This document shows, piece after piece, positions 17,604 through 28,445 of a stretch of DNA of 64,000 nt (position 1 is the first letter of the stretch; each line of letters begins with the position of its first letter). Under the pieces are notes generated by a model. That model saw nothing but the letters and a program-made list of their open reading frames with translations, did not search any database and was not told the origin of the DNA. Made by a program: the position numbers and the translations under genes. Source of the DNA: UBA4742 sp963773335 (lineage in GTDB: Bacteria > Actinomycetota > Acidimicrobiia > Acidimicrobiales > Acidimicrobilacustridaceae); contig CAVZAT010000004.1 of assembly GCA_963773335.1 (NCBI GenBank), forward strand, positions 248,001 through 312,000. Reading direction: 5' to 3'.

Positions 17604-20189
17604 GTACCAGGGCACGTCGTCAGTCCCCTCGATGAATCGCAGCGAGGCGTCCGGGCCTCCGGGGTTGACTCCGATTCCGAGAAGCTCGCGACTCAACCGG
17701 TTCAGAAGCGAGGTCCAAGCCACGTACCGCTCGGCCCCGCCGTGTTTCGCCTCGAACACGGCGATTGCAGCCTGGTCCTTTTCCTTCGCCGCACCAAGCG
17801 ACTCCCGGAGGAATGCTTGGGCCAGCGCCGGCTCCTCGCCGACGATCTGGTCGTAGAGCGCCCGCTCTTCCGGATCCAGCTCATCGAGATCCGCTGAACC
17901 CTTCCGCATCACGGCGACTGGGTCCTCACGGTGAGCAAGGATCTGGCGAACGAGCTGGCGGACCAGGTCTCGGAACTGGTTCAGCTCGGTGCCGCTGGCG
18001 GTACGGGCGGCATCGTCGCGGCTGTCCGTGAAGACGATGGTGCGGGACTCCTCGACTGTGTCTCCCATGGATCGATGGAGCTGAGTCATGAGGAGCTGCG
18101 TCGATTGGGCAAGACCGGCGGTGTGCGCACGAATAGGGCTGCGCACTGTTCCCTTGAAGTACTTGTTCGTCTCGATGTTGCCGGTCTTGAGATCGCAGCG
18201 TGGGCAGTGCACGGGCAGCGCGGGGACTGTGAGGTCGCTGTCTCTCGGCACCCCTGAGAGGACAGTCCCGTCACCGCCGGCTGCTGGGGGCATCAGTGCA
18301 CCCAGCAATGGATCGTACGTTGCGGTGCCGAACCCGATCTCGATGCTGCCGCCGGTAGGGGTCTTGGGCTTCCAGCTGCGGGCTGTCTTCTTGGTGCCGG
18401 GCCGGTACCAGCGATAGTCGCGGTGGGAACGCATGAACACAGGCGCGGCCCGCTCGGCCGGCACCTGCACGGGGGTGGACGTGAGGAACACCGCCTCATC
18501 GCGCTCATGGGCGACGTAGCCACCGAGGCTGACGTCACCGCACTCGAAGCAGTACAGCAACTCGAGCACCCGCCCTCCGCATTCACAACTCGAGGCGGGG
18601 ATGGTGAACAGTCGGCCGATGCCGATATCGCTCTCTCGTTCGACTTGGTCGCAACTCGGGTTCGAGCAGGCCCACAGCCCTCGCAGCGTGCGAGCGAACA
18701 TGTGGGCCCGCAACGGCACCGACCGCGGGCCCGCTTCGATCGTGCTCAGCGCCTCCAACACGATGCCCAGGGCCTTGCCACCTTCGTCCGGCGCATCGAA
18801 CAACTGCTTTGCGATCTCATCGACCTTCGTCGCGCGCACCCGGCCGTCCTCGTCGCGACACGCAGAACGCGGTTGCGCTCGGAAGGTCGAACCTTTCGAC
18901 GAGCCTCTCGTGGCGGGTGGCCGAATCCCCGTCCTCCCACGCCTTGATCACCTCGACCGCGCGAAATGGGGATCGTCGCGTCGAGTGCCTTCGGTGCGCC
19001 GGGGGTAACGAAGAACGATTCTTGGTCGACGCCGAAGAACTGCTCGAGGTACCCCAGCCCGCCTGGGTCGTCCGAGAGCGACGCGCTGGTGGCGATGCAC
19101 CGGAGTTGTGAGGTTGTCGGATCGAGGCCCAGCCGACTGAGCAGGTTGCGAACGATCATCGCAACCTCGGAGCCTTGCGTGCCTCGGTAGAGGTGGAGCT
19201 CGTCGACCACGAGGGACAGCACGTGAGACTCATCCTCCGCGAGCCATCGACACGTCGCTTCGAATAAGGGCTCCTCGATGTCGCGCATCAGCATCGCGTT
19301 GAGCATCGAATAGTTGGTCACGAGCACGTCTGGCGGATGCGCGACCATCTCCCAGCGAGTCATCAACTCGCCTTGGCGCGGATCGGGGAACTGATTGAGG
19401 TCGATTTCCGGGTGGCGTGTCAGTGAGTCGAACTCAGCGACCGTGTCCCGGATCTGGGCCGAGACCTCCTTGACCTTGCCGTCCTTGGCCGAGTTCGGCA
19501 GATCGCCGCCCCCGAGCGTCGCTCCCGTGTAGCGGCCGAACCACAACTGATGTCCGTCCGGCTGGTCGGCTATGACCCGGACGGCCTTGCGTAGGCGTGT
19601 GATCTGGTCTTCGACGAGTGCGTTCGTCGGGTAGAGGACGAGGGCACGGATGGCTGCCGGTCGAGTTGTCTTCGAACGGCTGCTTCGCCACTGGCCCGAC
19701 GAGGCCTCCCACCACGGGTGGCCAGCCACCGTCCTTCGCCCATGTCAGCGATTCGGCGACGAGGCGGGCGAGCACGGGGAGCAGGAACGATTCCGTCTTC
19801 CCTGAGCCCGTGCCCGAGGTGACGACGACGTTTCGCTTGGGGCTGGCTCCGGGTTGGAGAGATTGGCGCAGGGCCTGAGCCTGGTGCGACCGCAGCCGGT
19901 AGGGCTCTCCTGGTGTCGTGTAGTCGCCGAAGAGCGCCTCTCCCACGAGGCGGGTCACCCGCGGATCGAGGCCGATCTGTTCGACGACCTCAGCCAGCAC
20001 ATCGGTCGCCTCGTAGGGCAGCACCGGCTCGAGGAGCACATCGGTGAACAGCAGGTCGGAGTCGGCAAGCCGCTCGCGTCGCTCGCGCATCAGCTCGTCA
20101 GATCGGAGCCAGAAGGCTGTGTCGATGTAGCGGAGGTACGCGTCCTTGATCTCGGCGTAGACGAGAGCCGGGTTGGTGTTCGCAGTCAC
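17604..20189 (-). pseudogene. druE: Giant DUF1998-type helicase, 5' part (IS-interrupted; DruE-like)
   Basis: This is the N-terminal ~860 residues of a DEAD/DEAH-like helicase that would total about 1,790 residues without the insertion. Visible motifs are the Q-like region PYRLRSHQAQALRQSLQ, Walker A VVVTSGTGSGKTESFLLPVL, IRALVLYPTNALVEDQ, VLVTNYSMLNAML, motif II LSLVVDELHLYRGTQGSE, motif III CIATSASLSDDP, then an inserted cysteine-rich segment (CSNPSC, SSCECGGRVLELLYCFECGD) and TIVFTDSRDDAART. Indels near 19665, 18985 and 18870 break the frame. Size, DELH box, DUF1998 tail and the upstream partner fit Druantia DruE; related DUF1998 helicases (DISARM, DpdJ) are the alternatives. GTG start 14 bases after the upstream gene. 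Confidence 0.65.
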
Positions 20190-20202
20190 ATGAGTCCTTT
20201 AC

Positions 20203-22494
20203 TCATGACATCAGCAGCGCGGCGAGGTGCGAAGCGAGGTCAGGCGGCACGTTTCGATATTCCAGGAGCCGTTCGGCGGTGTTCTCCTTCGGCGCGTAGC
20301 CCGATGCCAGGACCGCAGCCCTTGCGTACAGGCCCGGAAGGTCCGCTCCCAGTGGCACGTAGAGGACCTGAGCATCGGCGTCGTAGCCCACCATGCCGAT
20401 GCCAGCGTCCAGCGCCGCCGCGAACTTCACGAGGCGGGCATCCCCAAGCAGCGCCTGCATCTCGCCCAAGTCGCTTGGGCGCCGGTAGATGTACGTGCGG
20501 GTGAAAGACGTCAATCGGTACGCGCCGGCACTTCCAGCCGTACTGACCGACTCGAACTTCGCCACCCCTGGATTCCACACCTCGAAGCTCCTGGCTCCGA
20601 TCGTGGTGGTGATCGGTAGCCCGGGCAGCAGTCTGGAGAGCGGCAACAGGCGCGACGCCAAGGACCATGCCGCCGAGCGCACAACTCGCACTGACCTTTC
20701 CGACGCCGCTTCTGCTGCGCCCGCGATGTCCTTCACGTCGGCGTCGCTCACTCCCGCGATTCGAACCACGGCCGGCGAGTCCACGGCGTTGTCGATGCGG
20801 ATCTCGCCTCCCGCCCGGTATGCCGCGTCCTCGATTGCCATCATCAGCCGCTCGCTCCGAAAGCCAGTGATGAGGTGGTCTCCTGTCGGCAGCTCGAGGA
20901 TGTGCGGTTCCACCACGGCCCAGGAACGCTCCCGCAGAGTGCTCGGATCCCGTTCGATCTCGATGTGGCCCATCGCCTCCAGGCGCCTGGCGAACGCGTC
21001 GACGAAGAGGCCGGTTGGGTCGATCTGCATCGCGATGCGCTCCAACCACGACATCGGGCCCTCGCCCACGTGACACAGAGCATCGAAGCCCGTAGCCCAG
21101 TCGACCGTCGACGACTCCTTGACCGGGTCGAGCCCATGAACATCTACGCGAGGCGCAAGCTGCGCCTTCACTCCAGCCTTCTTCTTTCCTCCGGCCCGAT
21201 CGAACGCGGGGAGCCGCTTCACCAACCCGCAGTAGCGGCAAACGCCTTCAACGGTCTTCATGCCAGGCAGTGCTTGCTCGAGAACGGTGTAGTGAAAACC
21301 GGTCGTCATGCAGGACTTCTTGTCGCCGCCCGGAATGATGATGCGAACCAACGGCGCCGCCGTCGGCGAGCTGGCCTGGCGACCGACGTACCACGCGGGC
21401 ACTCCCGGGGGAGCGGCGACGGGGTCGACAGGCCCGCCGACGGGATCTGGCACACACTGGAATGAGCCAACGTCTTCGCCCCTGCTAGCAACCACGCCGA
21501 AGAGCGGTGATGCGGGCGAGTGGCCGATGGGCGGCTGGTCGGGGTCGACTTTGACAGCGGGATGGTCGGCCGACCTAAGGCGGAGAAACTGAGCCTTGGC
21601 GACGGGTTCGCCGTCCTCCTCGCGAACGATCACTTCGTAGTCACCGTCAGGAAGGTGCTCGGCAGCGAGGTCCCAGATCAGGACGGGCTCGCCGCTCTGC
21701 TTCCGCCTCGGCTCCGGCGATGGTGTGGACAGGGGACGAACGCAGGTCAGCTCCGACCACAGACGCTCTCCGGAGTCCGTGGACGCTCTCAACTCTGGAG
21801 GGAGGCCACTCGACCACTTCGCCAGGTTGCCAGGCAGGCGCATCCCCCCTTGCAGCACAACCTCAGTCGTGGCGAGCGGTTGCAGGAGGTTGAGGTCAGC
21901 GAGCTTGCCGTTCAAAAGGTCAGCGGGGACTGACGACAGGATCTGGACGCCTTCGAAGACAGTCCAACCGTCGGGCACGCCGATTAGATCTGCATGCTCA
22001 GCAAACCCCGGACGGGCGATCGCGGACAACGTGTCACGCACGAGCACGACGATGTCGTCTCGCACGATCAGCATGCTGTCCTCCCCGAGCAGCACGCGCT
22101 CCGCTTCGACGAAGCCCTGGAGCATGTCGTCCCAGCGCAGCGGCACAAGCCGGCGGGAGCGCCGACGAAGTGATGCCGTCTGGCCCTGACGTCTTAGGCA
22201 CGTAACCCCGTTGAGGAACGACGAGATGTCGACCGAGCCAGGGTTGGCAAGTGTCATCCACCCGGAAGAGGCGGGCACGAGATCGATCGACGCGATCGGC
22301 TTGTCAGCGAAGTCCAGAAGCTCGACCGTCTCGTTGTCGGCGTCGACCCGCGCTGGAACGACCAACGAGATGTCGACCATCTTTTGTGGGAACGTCCGAA
22401 GGGTCGCCTTGGCACGTACGACATCGAGGAGCAGCGTCTTGGTGCCCACAACGGCGGGGCCAGAGACCGCGCCGTCCCAGGCCTCGAGCGTGGC
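20203..22494 (-). pseudogene. druH: Large Druantia-III-like partner protein, 3' part (DruH-like, IS-interrupted)
   Basis: This is the C-terminal ~765 residues of a protein of about 1,030 residues split by the second insertion sequence. It resumes as ATLEAWDGAVSGPAVVGTKT. No enzymatic domain is recognisable; one C-x2-C pair appears in EGVCRYCGLVKRLPAFDRAG, and the last third (LPTGDHLITGFRSERLMMAI and TIGARSFEVWNPGVAKFESV) has alternating strand-like segments. The frame is open throughout. It ends 14 bases before the giant helicase start, an operon arrangement. The identification as DruH rests on size, order and the helicase partner, not on a motif I can see. Confidence 0.5.
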
Positions 22495-24045
22495 CCTGTC
22501 TGTCAGGGTGAAGTGAGACACCTCGTGTAGCGGTTGATCACTCCCGCCGGGGCGAGAACGGAAGACCTCCTGATGACCTTGACGACTGCAGATCTCAACG
22601 GTCGCGCCCAGAATGGGCCGGTGGACGAGACCGACCCCGCAGCGCCGCCCACGCGCCGCACCTTCACCGCGGCCGAGAAGCTGGCGCACCTCGACGCGTA
22701 CGACGCGTTGCCCAAGGGCAGCGACGAGCGGGGCGCGTAGCTGCGCCGCGAGGGCTTGTACTCCTCGCATCTGTCCGAGTGGCGCAGGCCGCGCGACGCG
22801 GGTGCGTTGGACGGGCTGGCGCCGAAGGGCCGGCCGGCGAGGCGCACCGCTGAGCAGGTCGAGCTCGAGCGGCTCCGCCGGCGCAACGAGCGGCTCGAGG
22901 CCGAGCTGGAGCGCACGAGGACGGCGTTGGAGATCACGGGAAAAGTGCACGCGCTCTTGGAGGCATCTCCGAGAGCGCGGACACCGACAAGAAGCCGAAG
23001 CCGTGATCGACGAGCACTTCGACGACCTCGCGAGCGTCACCTGCACCCGCCGCGCCACCCGCTGTTGGGCCGGTCCCGCGCCACGCTCTACCGCCGCCAG
23101 CAGCCACCCGTGCCTCGGCCCGCCGGCACCGCGGCCGGCGCCGGCCAACGCTCTGTCCGAAGCCGAACGCCAGCACGATCCTGGCGGTGCTGCGCTCGGC
23201 GGAGTACTGCGACCTGGCCCCCGCCCAGGTGTGGGCCGGCTGCTCGACGACGGCATCTACCTGTGCTCGATCTCCACGATGTACCGGCTGTTGGCCATCG
23301 CCGGCGAGAACCGGGAACGGCGCCGCCAGCGCACCCACCCGGCCAAGAAGCGGCCCGAGCTGATCGCGACCGCCCCGAACCAGGTGTGGTCGTGGGACAT
23401 CACCAAGCTGCGCGGCCCGACGCGGGGCGTCTACTACGAGCTGTTCGTGATCATCGACATCTACTCCCGCTACGTCGTCGGCTGGATCGTCGCGCCAGCC
23501 GAGACCGGCGAGCTCGCCAAGGCGTTCATCGACGCGCCATCGCCGGCCAGGGCATCGACCGCGGGCAGCTCACCCTGCACGCCGACCGGGGCACGTCGAT
23601 GACCTCGAAGCCGGTGGCGCAGCTCCTCGTCGACCTCGGTGTCGCCCGCTCCCACAGCCGCCCGCACGTGTCGAACGACAACCCCTACAGCGAGGCCGAG
23701 TTCAAGACCCTCAAGTACTGCCCGGCGTTCCCCGGACCGTTCGGGTCCATCCAAGACGCCCGAGCGTTCTGCGAGAGCGTTCTTCGCCTACTACAACCAC
23801 GAACACCGCCACTCCGGCATCGGCCTGCACACCCCGGCCTCGGTCCACTACGGCACCGCCACCGAGATCCGCGCCGAGCGGGCCCGCACCCTCGACGCCG
23901 CCTACGCCGCCAACCCCGACCGGTTCCGCGGCCGCCGGCCGACCCCACCGAAGCTCCCCACCGTCGCCTGGATCAACGACCCATCCCGAGAAGCACTCAT
24001 ACAGAACAAATGACCCGCTCGTGTCTCAAAATCCTTGACAGGTTC
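22495..24045 (+). mobile_element. IS3-like insertion sequence, copy 2 (degenerate)
   Basis: This is a second copy of the element at 16051, in the same orientation, with visibly diverged sequence. It is flanked by the 6-bp duplication CGTGGC (22489-22494 and 24046-24051). OrfA meets an in-frame TAG at 22738 after KGSDERGA, and OrfB is broken by several indels (near 23070, 23175, 23535 and 23775), though the DDE motifs SWDITKL, HADRGTS and NPYSEAEFKTLKY can still be read. The premature stop (CGTAG for CGCCTAC-like sequence in copy 1) suggests a real loss beyond sequencing noise. It interrupts the DruH-like gene. Confidence 0.75.
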
Positions 24046-24846
24046 CGTGGCGCGAGCGACTTCGACGATTCGTTCCCTCACGTCGGCGTCACGCTTCCAG
24101 AGGCCCTCGAGCGTTGAGCTCGCCGGGCACGGCGTGCGACTCATCCACTCGGCGATGAGGTTCTCCATCTCCTTCGGTGGATAGGTGCTGTGCGGAGGCA
24201 GTCCGTACGAGGCGAACATGTCGCCGAACTTCACCCGATCGGTCTCTCGCACGAGCGCTTGCGAGAGCGGCAGGCCGATGTGCGCGTGGCCAACGGGAAA
24301 GGCTGTCGGGAGGCCCCGGTTGCCCTCGAGCGCCTCCAACCAGTCGTTCAACGACGACCAGAGCAGCTGTGACACCGAGGGCTCTCCCGGCCGCGCCCGC
24401 TTCTTGTCCTGATAGCCGTGTGTGAACCAGTCGATCTGTTGCTTATCGAGGCCGAGCAGTTCCGAGAGCCGGAAGTAGAAGTTGTGCGCCGCCTTACCGC
24501 CCCCGCCATGCATCCTTTCCGCTGCCAGGCTGAGCACGGCCAGCAACGCCAGCGTCGGAGGAGGGTCTGATCGATCGCCAGCCATCCATTGATCGAGCCT
24601 GTTCAGGTGACCACGAAACAGAGTCGCGGGTCCGTCCTTGAACACCAACGTCCCCTTGACGGCCTCGATCAATGCCCCCTGCGGATCCGGCGCCTCAGGC
24701 TCTGCGTGGTCGCGGATCGAAGCGAGAACGTCGTCCTCGAGGTCGAGGTACACAGGAGTCGGCGAGCTTCGACGCGGGTAGACAACATCGACGATCGCCG
24801 AGCCCCATCGCCCGTATCGTTCCCACTCCGCCGTTGAACCTGCCAT
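24046..24846 (-). pseudogene. druH: Large Druantia-III-like partner protein, 5' part (DruH-like)
   Basis: These are the first ~265 residues, starting MAGSTAEWERYGRWGSAIVD with GGGAGGA a few bases before the ATG. It includes PVYLDLEDDVLASIRDHA, LSLAAERMHGGGGKAAHNFY followed by FRLSELLGLD, and EMENLIAEWMSRTPCP. The frame is open to VEVARAT, where copy 2 of the insertion sequence enters; joining to the 3' part after removing one CGTGGC copy gives VARATLEAWDG without a shift. It is divergent from the HNH nuclease gene, with 111 bases between their starts, so promoters for both directions must lie there. Confidence 0.55.
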
Positions 24847-24957
24847 CGCTCCTCCCAAGCGTCCGGCACACGGTAGGCCAACGAGCCTGGACACACTCGT
24901 TTGGTAGGCAGTCGCTGTGACACGTTCCCGGTGATGCGGAGGCTCGACCGTTAGCGT

Positions 24958-25973
24958 GTGCACGTGCGGGAGCTTGGCGACTACCTCGACCTGACCCCCG
25001 ACCAAGCGACAACGCAGTGGCGCCAGATCCTGCGACGCGTGCCTCGCGATCGCCAAGAGACCTTCACCCCGGTCGAGGTCGTGCTCTGCTATGCCCTGTT
25101 CTTCGTGGTCGATCCGCACCGGTACGGGGGAGCGACGATGCACCGGGCGCCGCCGATCGTCCACTCCCTGGCGAACCTCTTCGTCCGCTCGCCGGGGTCG
25201 ATCAACAGCAAGATGATGAACCTTGACGGCTCGCGCAAGAACGCCGGCAAGCACGAGTGGCGGTTCTTCGTCGAGATGGCGACGAACCCAGATCGCTTCC
25301 CCGTGCTCTACAACCTCGTGCTCGTTGCGGCCCGACAGGCCGGCATCGATTCGGCCCGGCTCCCCGACTTCCTCCACATCGAAGGGGTGCGCAACTTCGA
25401 CCTGCTCGGACAGGACGAGCTCTCGGGATCGACGTTCGAGACCGTCGTCGCACTCAAGGCCGCGAAGAAGCGCGCTCAGCTGCTCGCTCCGAACGAGGCC
25501 GACACGATCCGCATGGTTGAGCAGGCCGTTCGGCTTGGCCAGCATCGCTTCGCGTCGCAAGTCCTCGACGATTACTCCCACTCGTGTGCGTTCTGCGGGT
25601 TCGCTCCGAAGTCGATCCCGGGGAACCGCCTGCTCGTGGCGTCCCACATCAAGCCCTGGGCGGACAGCGACGACGCCGAGCGGCTCGATCCCCACAACGG
25701 CGTCGCCGCCTGCCCAACGCACGACGCCGCGTTCGACTCAGGGCTGATCACGATCAACGGTGGACTGCGCGTCCACCGCTCTCCGAGCCTGAAGCGCAGC
25801 GCTGCCGCCGACGCGAAGGTCGATGCGTACTTCGGCGGACGCGCTCGCTGCTCGTCTGCTCGTCCCGGATGGTGCCGACGGGCCCGGGCGCCCCTATCTC
25901 GAATGGCACCACGAGCACGTCTACCAGGGGGAGCTGGTGTCGAGCGCGCCCTCACCCGCCGCACTCCCTGTAG
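24958..25973 (+). CDS. HNH endonuclease (one frameshift; 3' end uncertain)
   Basis: This is a putative HNH nuclease of about 330 residues. The N-terminal two thirds (VHVRELGDYLDLTPDQATTQ, then FFVVDPHRYGGATMHRAPP and NSKMMNLDGSRKNAGKHEWR) resemble the predicted DNA-binding region of restriction-associated HNH proteins. The nuclease core is CAFCGFAPKSIPGNRLLVAS followed by HIKPWADSDD and DPHNGVAACPTHDAAFDSGL, with C-x2-C, the H of SHI, N of HNG and H of THD. An indel near 25845 precedes the tail RPYLEWHHEHVYQGEL. Its 3' end runs into the convergent vsr gene, and after the frameshift the stop cannot be fixed. The neighbours are a C5 methyltransferase, Vsr and an EcoRV-like nuclease. Confidence 0.7.
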
Positions 25974-26394
25974 CCCTGACCACGTCCTCGATCCGCCGTC
26001 CAGCCGAGGGGACGTCCTCGTGCTCCCACACCCGTACGACGGTCCAGCCCTCAGCCGACAGAGCGTCGTCTGCTGCTCGGTCCCGCTCGATGTTGCGGCG
26101 GAGCTTCGGCACCCAGTAGTCGCGGTTGCTCCTCGGGACCACCTGATGCTCGGGACAGCCGTGCCAGAAGCATCCATCTACGAAGACTGCAACCCGGGCC
26201 TTCATGAAGACGACGTCAGGATGAACCTTCACACCACCGGCTCGGACCAACAGGTCCTTCCGGAAGCGCATCCCACGCCGGTGGAGATCTGAACGAAGGC
26301 GGACCTCGGGCTTCGTGTCAGCCCGCCGGTTCCCCTTGCCGACCCGGGTCGCGGCTTCGTCGCGGCGTCGGGTACGGCACTCGGATGCCGCCAC
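25921..26394 (-). CDS. vsr: Very short patch repair endonuclease Vsr
   Basis: Vsr nicks DNA 5' of T in T:G mismatches that arise when 5-methylcytosine deaminates, and so accompanies C5 methyltransferases. The 157-residue protein is intact and shows RRADTKPEVRLRSDLHRRGM, then VHPDVVFMKARVAVFVDGCF with the catalytic aspartate, WHGCPEHQVVPRSNRDYWVP with zinc-binding Cys and His, and a final EGWTVVRVWEHED. It is divergent from dcm (190 bases between starts) and convergent with the HNH gene. It fits a type II restriction-modification locus whose methylase makes 5mC. Confidence 0.88.
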   Translation of the reverse strand: MAASECRTRRRDEAATRVGKGNRRADTKPEVRLRSDLHRRGMRFRKDLLVRAGGVKVHPDVVFMKARVAVFVDGCFWHGCPEHQVVPRSNRDYWVPKLRRNIERDRAADDALSAEGWTVVRVWEHEDVPSAGRRIEDVVRATGSAAGEGALDTSSPW

Positions 26395-26583
26395 CTAGCG
26401 CGACGGTCCGGGCGTCCGAGGCCGCGTCGGCGGCCCGCTCGGCCCGTGTTCTTGTCACACCCCCTACTTCTACTAGACGTATGCGCCGCTCACGCGAGGA
26501 TCTCTACCGCACCGACGACCAGCTCCGCTCCGCTCGCGACCGCCATGCGCGACCGAGGCGCCGGAGCGGGTCAGAATGGCGAC

Positions 26584-27669
26584 GTGAGCGGAGCCGCCAT
26601 CTCGTTGTTCTCAGGGGCCGGAGGTCTCGACCTCGGCATCGAACAGGCAGGGTTCCACACCGTCGCGGCCGTCGAGTGGGACGAGGACGCCGCCGATTCG
26701 ATGGAGAAGAACGCGCCGATCCACTTCCCCGAGCTGCGAGAGGTGCTTCGAGCCAACCTGTACCCGCTCGCAGCCGGCGGCGGCGACGGAGTCACCACGA
26801 AGGACATCCTGAAGGCCGGTGGGCTGAGCAGCCGGAACCGGCCCGAACTCCTCGTCGGGGGGCCGCCGTGCGTCGCCTTCTCGAAGTCCGGGGTTCTGGC
26901 TCGACTGGAAGCGCGACGGGGTCGACCCCGCCGCAAGCCTGCTGCAGGCGTACACGCGCGTGCTCGCCGAGACGAGGCCCCGGTTCTTCATCCTCGAGAA
27001 CGTCTACGCGCTGACCTTCAACAACAAGGCGAGCAAGCCCGCCTTCGAGCGCCTGCTCGTCGAGATCGAGGCTGCCGGCTACCAGTTCCAGTGGCGGGTC
27101 CTGAACGCGGCCGACTACGGGGTGCCGCAAGCACGGCCAAGGCTCTTCATCGTCGGATCGCGCAAGCGCGACCGGCTGCCGGACCTTCCCGAGGCGACGC
27201 ACCACGGCCAGTGGGAGCGCCGTCAAACCGAAGGCGGACCGCTTCCCACGTCACCACCGGACAAGCGCTCGCAGGACTGGTCACCCACGCCGAGCCCGAA
27301 GAGGTCGTGCGAGGGCGGTGGGGCCATCTGCTGCCCGACATCCCTCCCGGCGACAACTACCTCCACTACACCGCCGAACACGGGCATCCCGACCCGATCT
27401 TCGAGTGGCGCTCGCGGTACTGGTCGTTCCTGCTGAAGCTCGACCCCGGACGACCTGCGCCGACTATCCAGGCCCAGCCCGGTCCGAACGTCGGCCCGTT
27501 CCACTGGGAGAACCGACGCCTTCGGGTTCCGGAGCTGCGACGCCTGTTCACCTTCCCCGATGACTACGCCTTCGTCGGAAGGCGGGGATCGGTCCAGTCG
27601 CAGATCGGCAACTGCGTGCCCCCGCTCCTTGCTCAGCAGGTCGCCGCAGCTGTTATGGGCGAGACCTGA
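26584..27669 (+). CDS. dcm: DNA (cytosine-5) methyltransferase (two compensating frameshifts)
   Basis: This SAM-dependent C5-methyltransferase is probably the modification half of a restriction-modification system. Motif I ISLFSGAGGLDLGIEQAGF, motif IV LLVGGPPCVAFSKSG with the catalytic PC, motif VI FFILENVYALTF, motif VIII PQARPRLFIVGS, target-recognition region around THAEPEEVVRGRWGHLLP, and motif X SQIGNCVPPLLAQQ are all present. Indels near 26890 and 27240 shift the frame out and back. The GTG at 26584 is the closest start before motif I; the frame is open further upstream but without similarity. The EcoRV-like endonuclease follows 73 bases downstream in the same direction. Confidence 0.85.
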   Translation: MSGAAISLFSGAGGLDLGIEQAGFHTVAAVEWDEDAADSMEKNAPIHFPELREVLRANLYPLAAGGGDGVTTKDILKAGGLSSRNRPELLVGGPPCVAFSKSGVLARLEARRGRPRRKPAAGVHARARRDEAPVLHPRERLRADLQQQGEQARLRAPARRDRGCRLPVPVAGPERGRLRGAASTAKALHRRIAQARPAAGPSRGDAPRPVGAPSNRRRTASHVTTGQALAGLVTHAEPEEVVRGRWGHLLPDIPPGDNYLHYTAEHGHPDPIFEWRSRYWSFLLKLDPGRPAPTIQAQPGPNVGPFHWENRRLRVPELRRLFTFPDDYAFVGRRGSVQSQIGNCVPPLLAQQVAAAVMGET

Positions 27670-27742
27670 TCCACGCGCTCCGACAGGGCCACGACCTCAG
27701 GGGTCCTCGGCAGCGCCAGGCTCGTCAGGCAAGCTGGGACCG

Positions 27743-28445
27743 ATGACTTCGCCCCTTCTCGAATGGCTTCGGGAGCAGACAGCGGACTGGCGGCCATCGA
27801 TAGTCGGCGTGTTCCGTGAAAACGCTCTTCATGACTGGCCTCTGACCGCCGCGTCGTCAAGCGACCTCCGGTCAGCAGCTGACCATCAAGGTCACCTGCT
27901 CCCGCTGCCGAGTGAGCCAGCAGCCTTGGCGAACGTGATGGAGATCGAGCTTCGACAGCACCTGATCGAGGCGGCCCTCCTCACGCCAGACGCGACCCTC
28001 GCTGCAGGCACAGAACGGTCGTATCCGGACCTCGAGTTCCCGGCGGGGCGTTCGGCGGTGGTTTCCGGGCCGTCGACATCAAGTGCGCTCGGCGGAAGGT
28101 GACTGAAGTCGGCAGCACCCCGACAACGCTGAACAACCGGATCGCCCTCTATACGGGCAACACGTACTTCTTGTGGCCTCAGCTCAAGTTCGGCGGGATC
28201 ATGCGGCCGTTCGAGCAGTACGAAGAACTCATCTCGGTCGTCGTGATCTACACATTCGAGCCCGAGCTGCCGCAGAGGATCGCCGAGGTGCAGGTGGTCG
28301 CCCACGAGACCTGGCGGATCGCGTCGCGGGACAGCGCGTCGGCAACCAGGGAGTACATCGGGTCGGTCCAGAACATCGAGCAGCTGGACGACGGCGCAGG
28401 CGAATTCGGTCCGCCGAAGAGTTCTACTCATACTGGCGCCACTAG
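27743..28445 (+). CDS. EcoRV-like type II restriction endonuclease (two frameshifts)
   Basis: This is the likely restriction half of the adjacent methyltransferase. With indels near 28045 and 28410 corrected it is about 234 residues, close to EcoRV (245). The catalytic PD...DIK is seen in SYPDLEF and RAVDIKCARRK. Further EcoRV-like blocks follow in the same order: ALYTGNTYF, MRPFEQYEELISVVVIYTFE, a tryptophan-containing HETWRIASRDSASATREYIG then SVQNIEQLDDGAGEF, and the end AEEFYSYWRH. EcoRV itself pairs with an adenine methylase, whereas this gene pairs with a C5 methylase, so the recognition sequence must contain C and is unknown. Metal-dependent blunt cutting is expected by family, not shown. 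Confidence 0.7.

Noticed and set aside
22495..24045. Treating IS copy 2 as an active element
   Set aside because: OrfA has an in-frame TAG at 22738 and OrfB several shifts; even allowing for sequencing indels, the stop is a substitution-type change.
13273..24846. DISARM, or Dpd (7-deazaguanine) defence system
   Set aside because: Both contain DUF1998-type helicases, but DISARM also needs a phospholipase-D protein (DrmC) and Dpd needs DpdA and queuosine-like genes; none is present. The two-gene layout and sizes fit Druantia III better.
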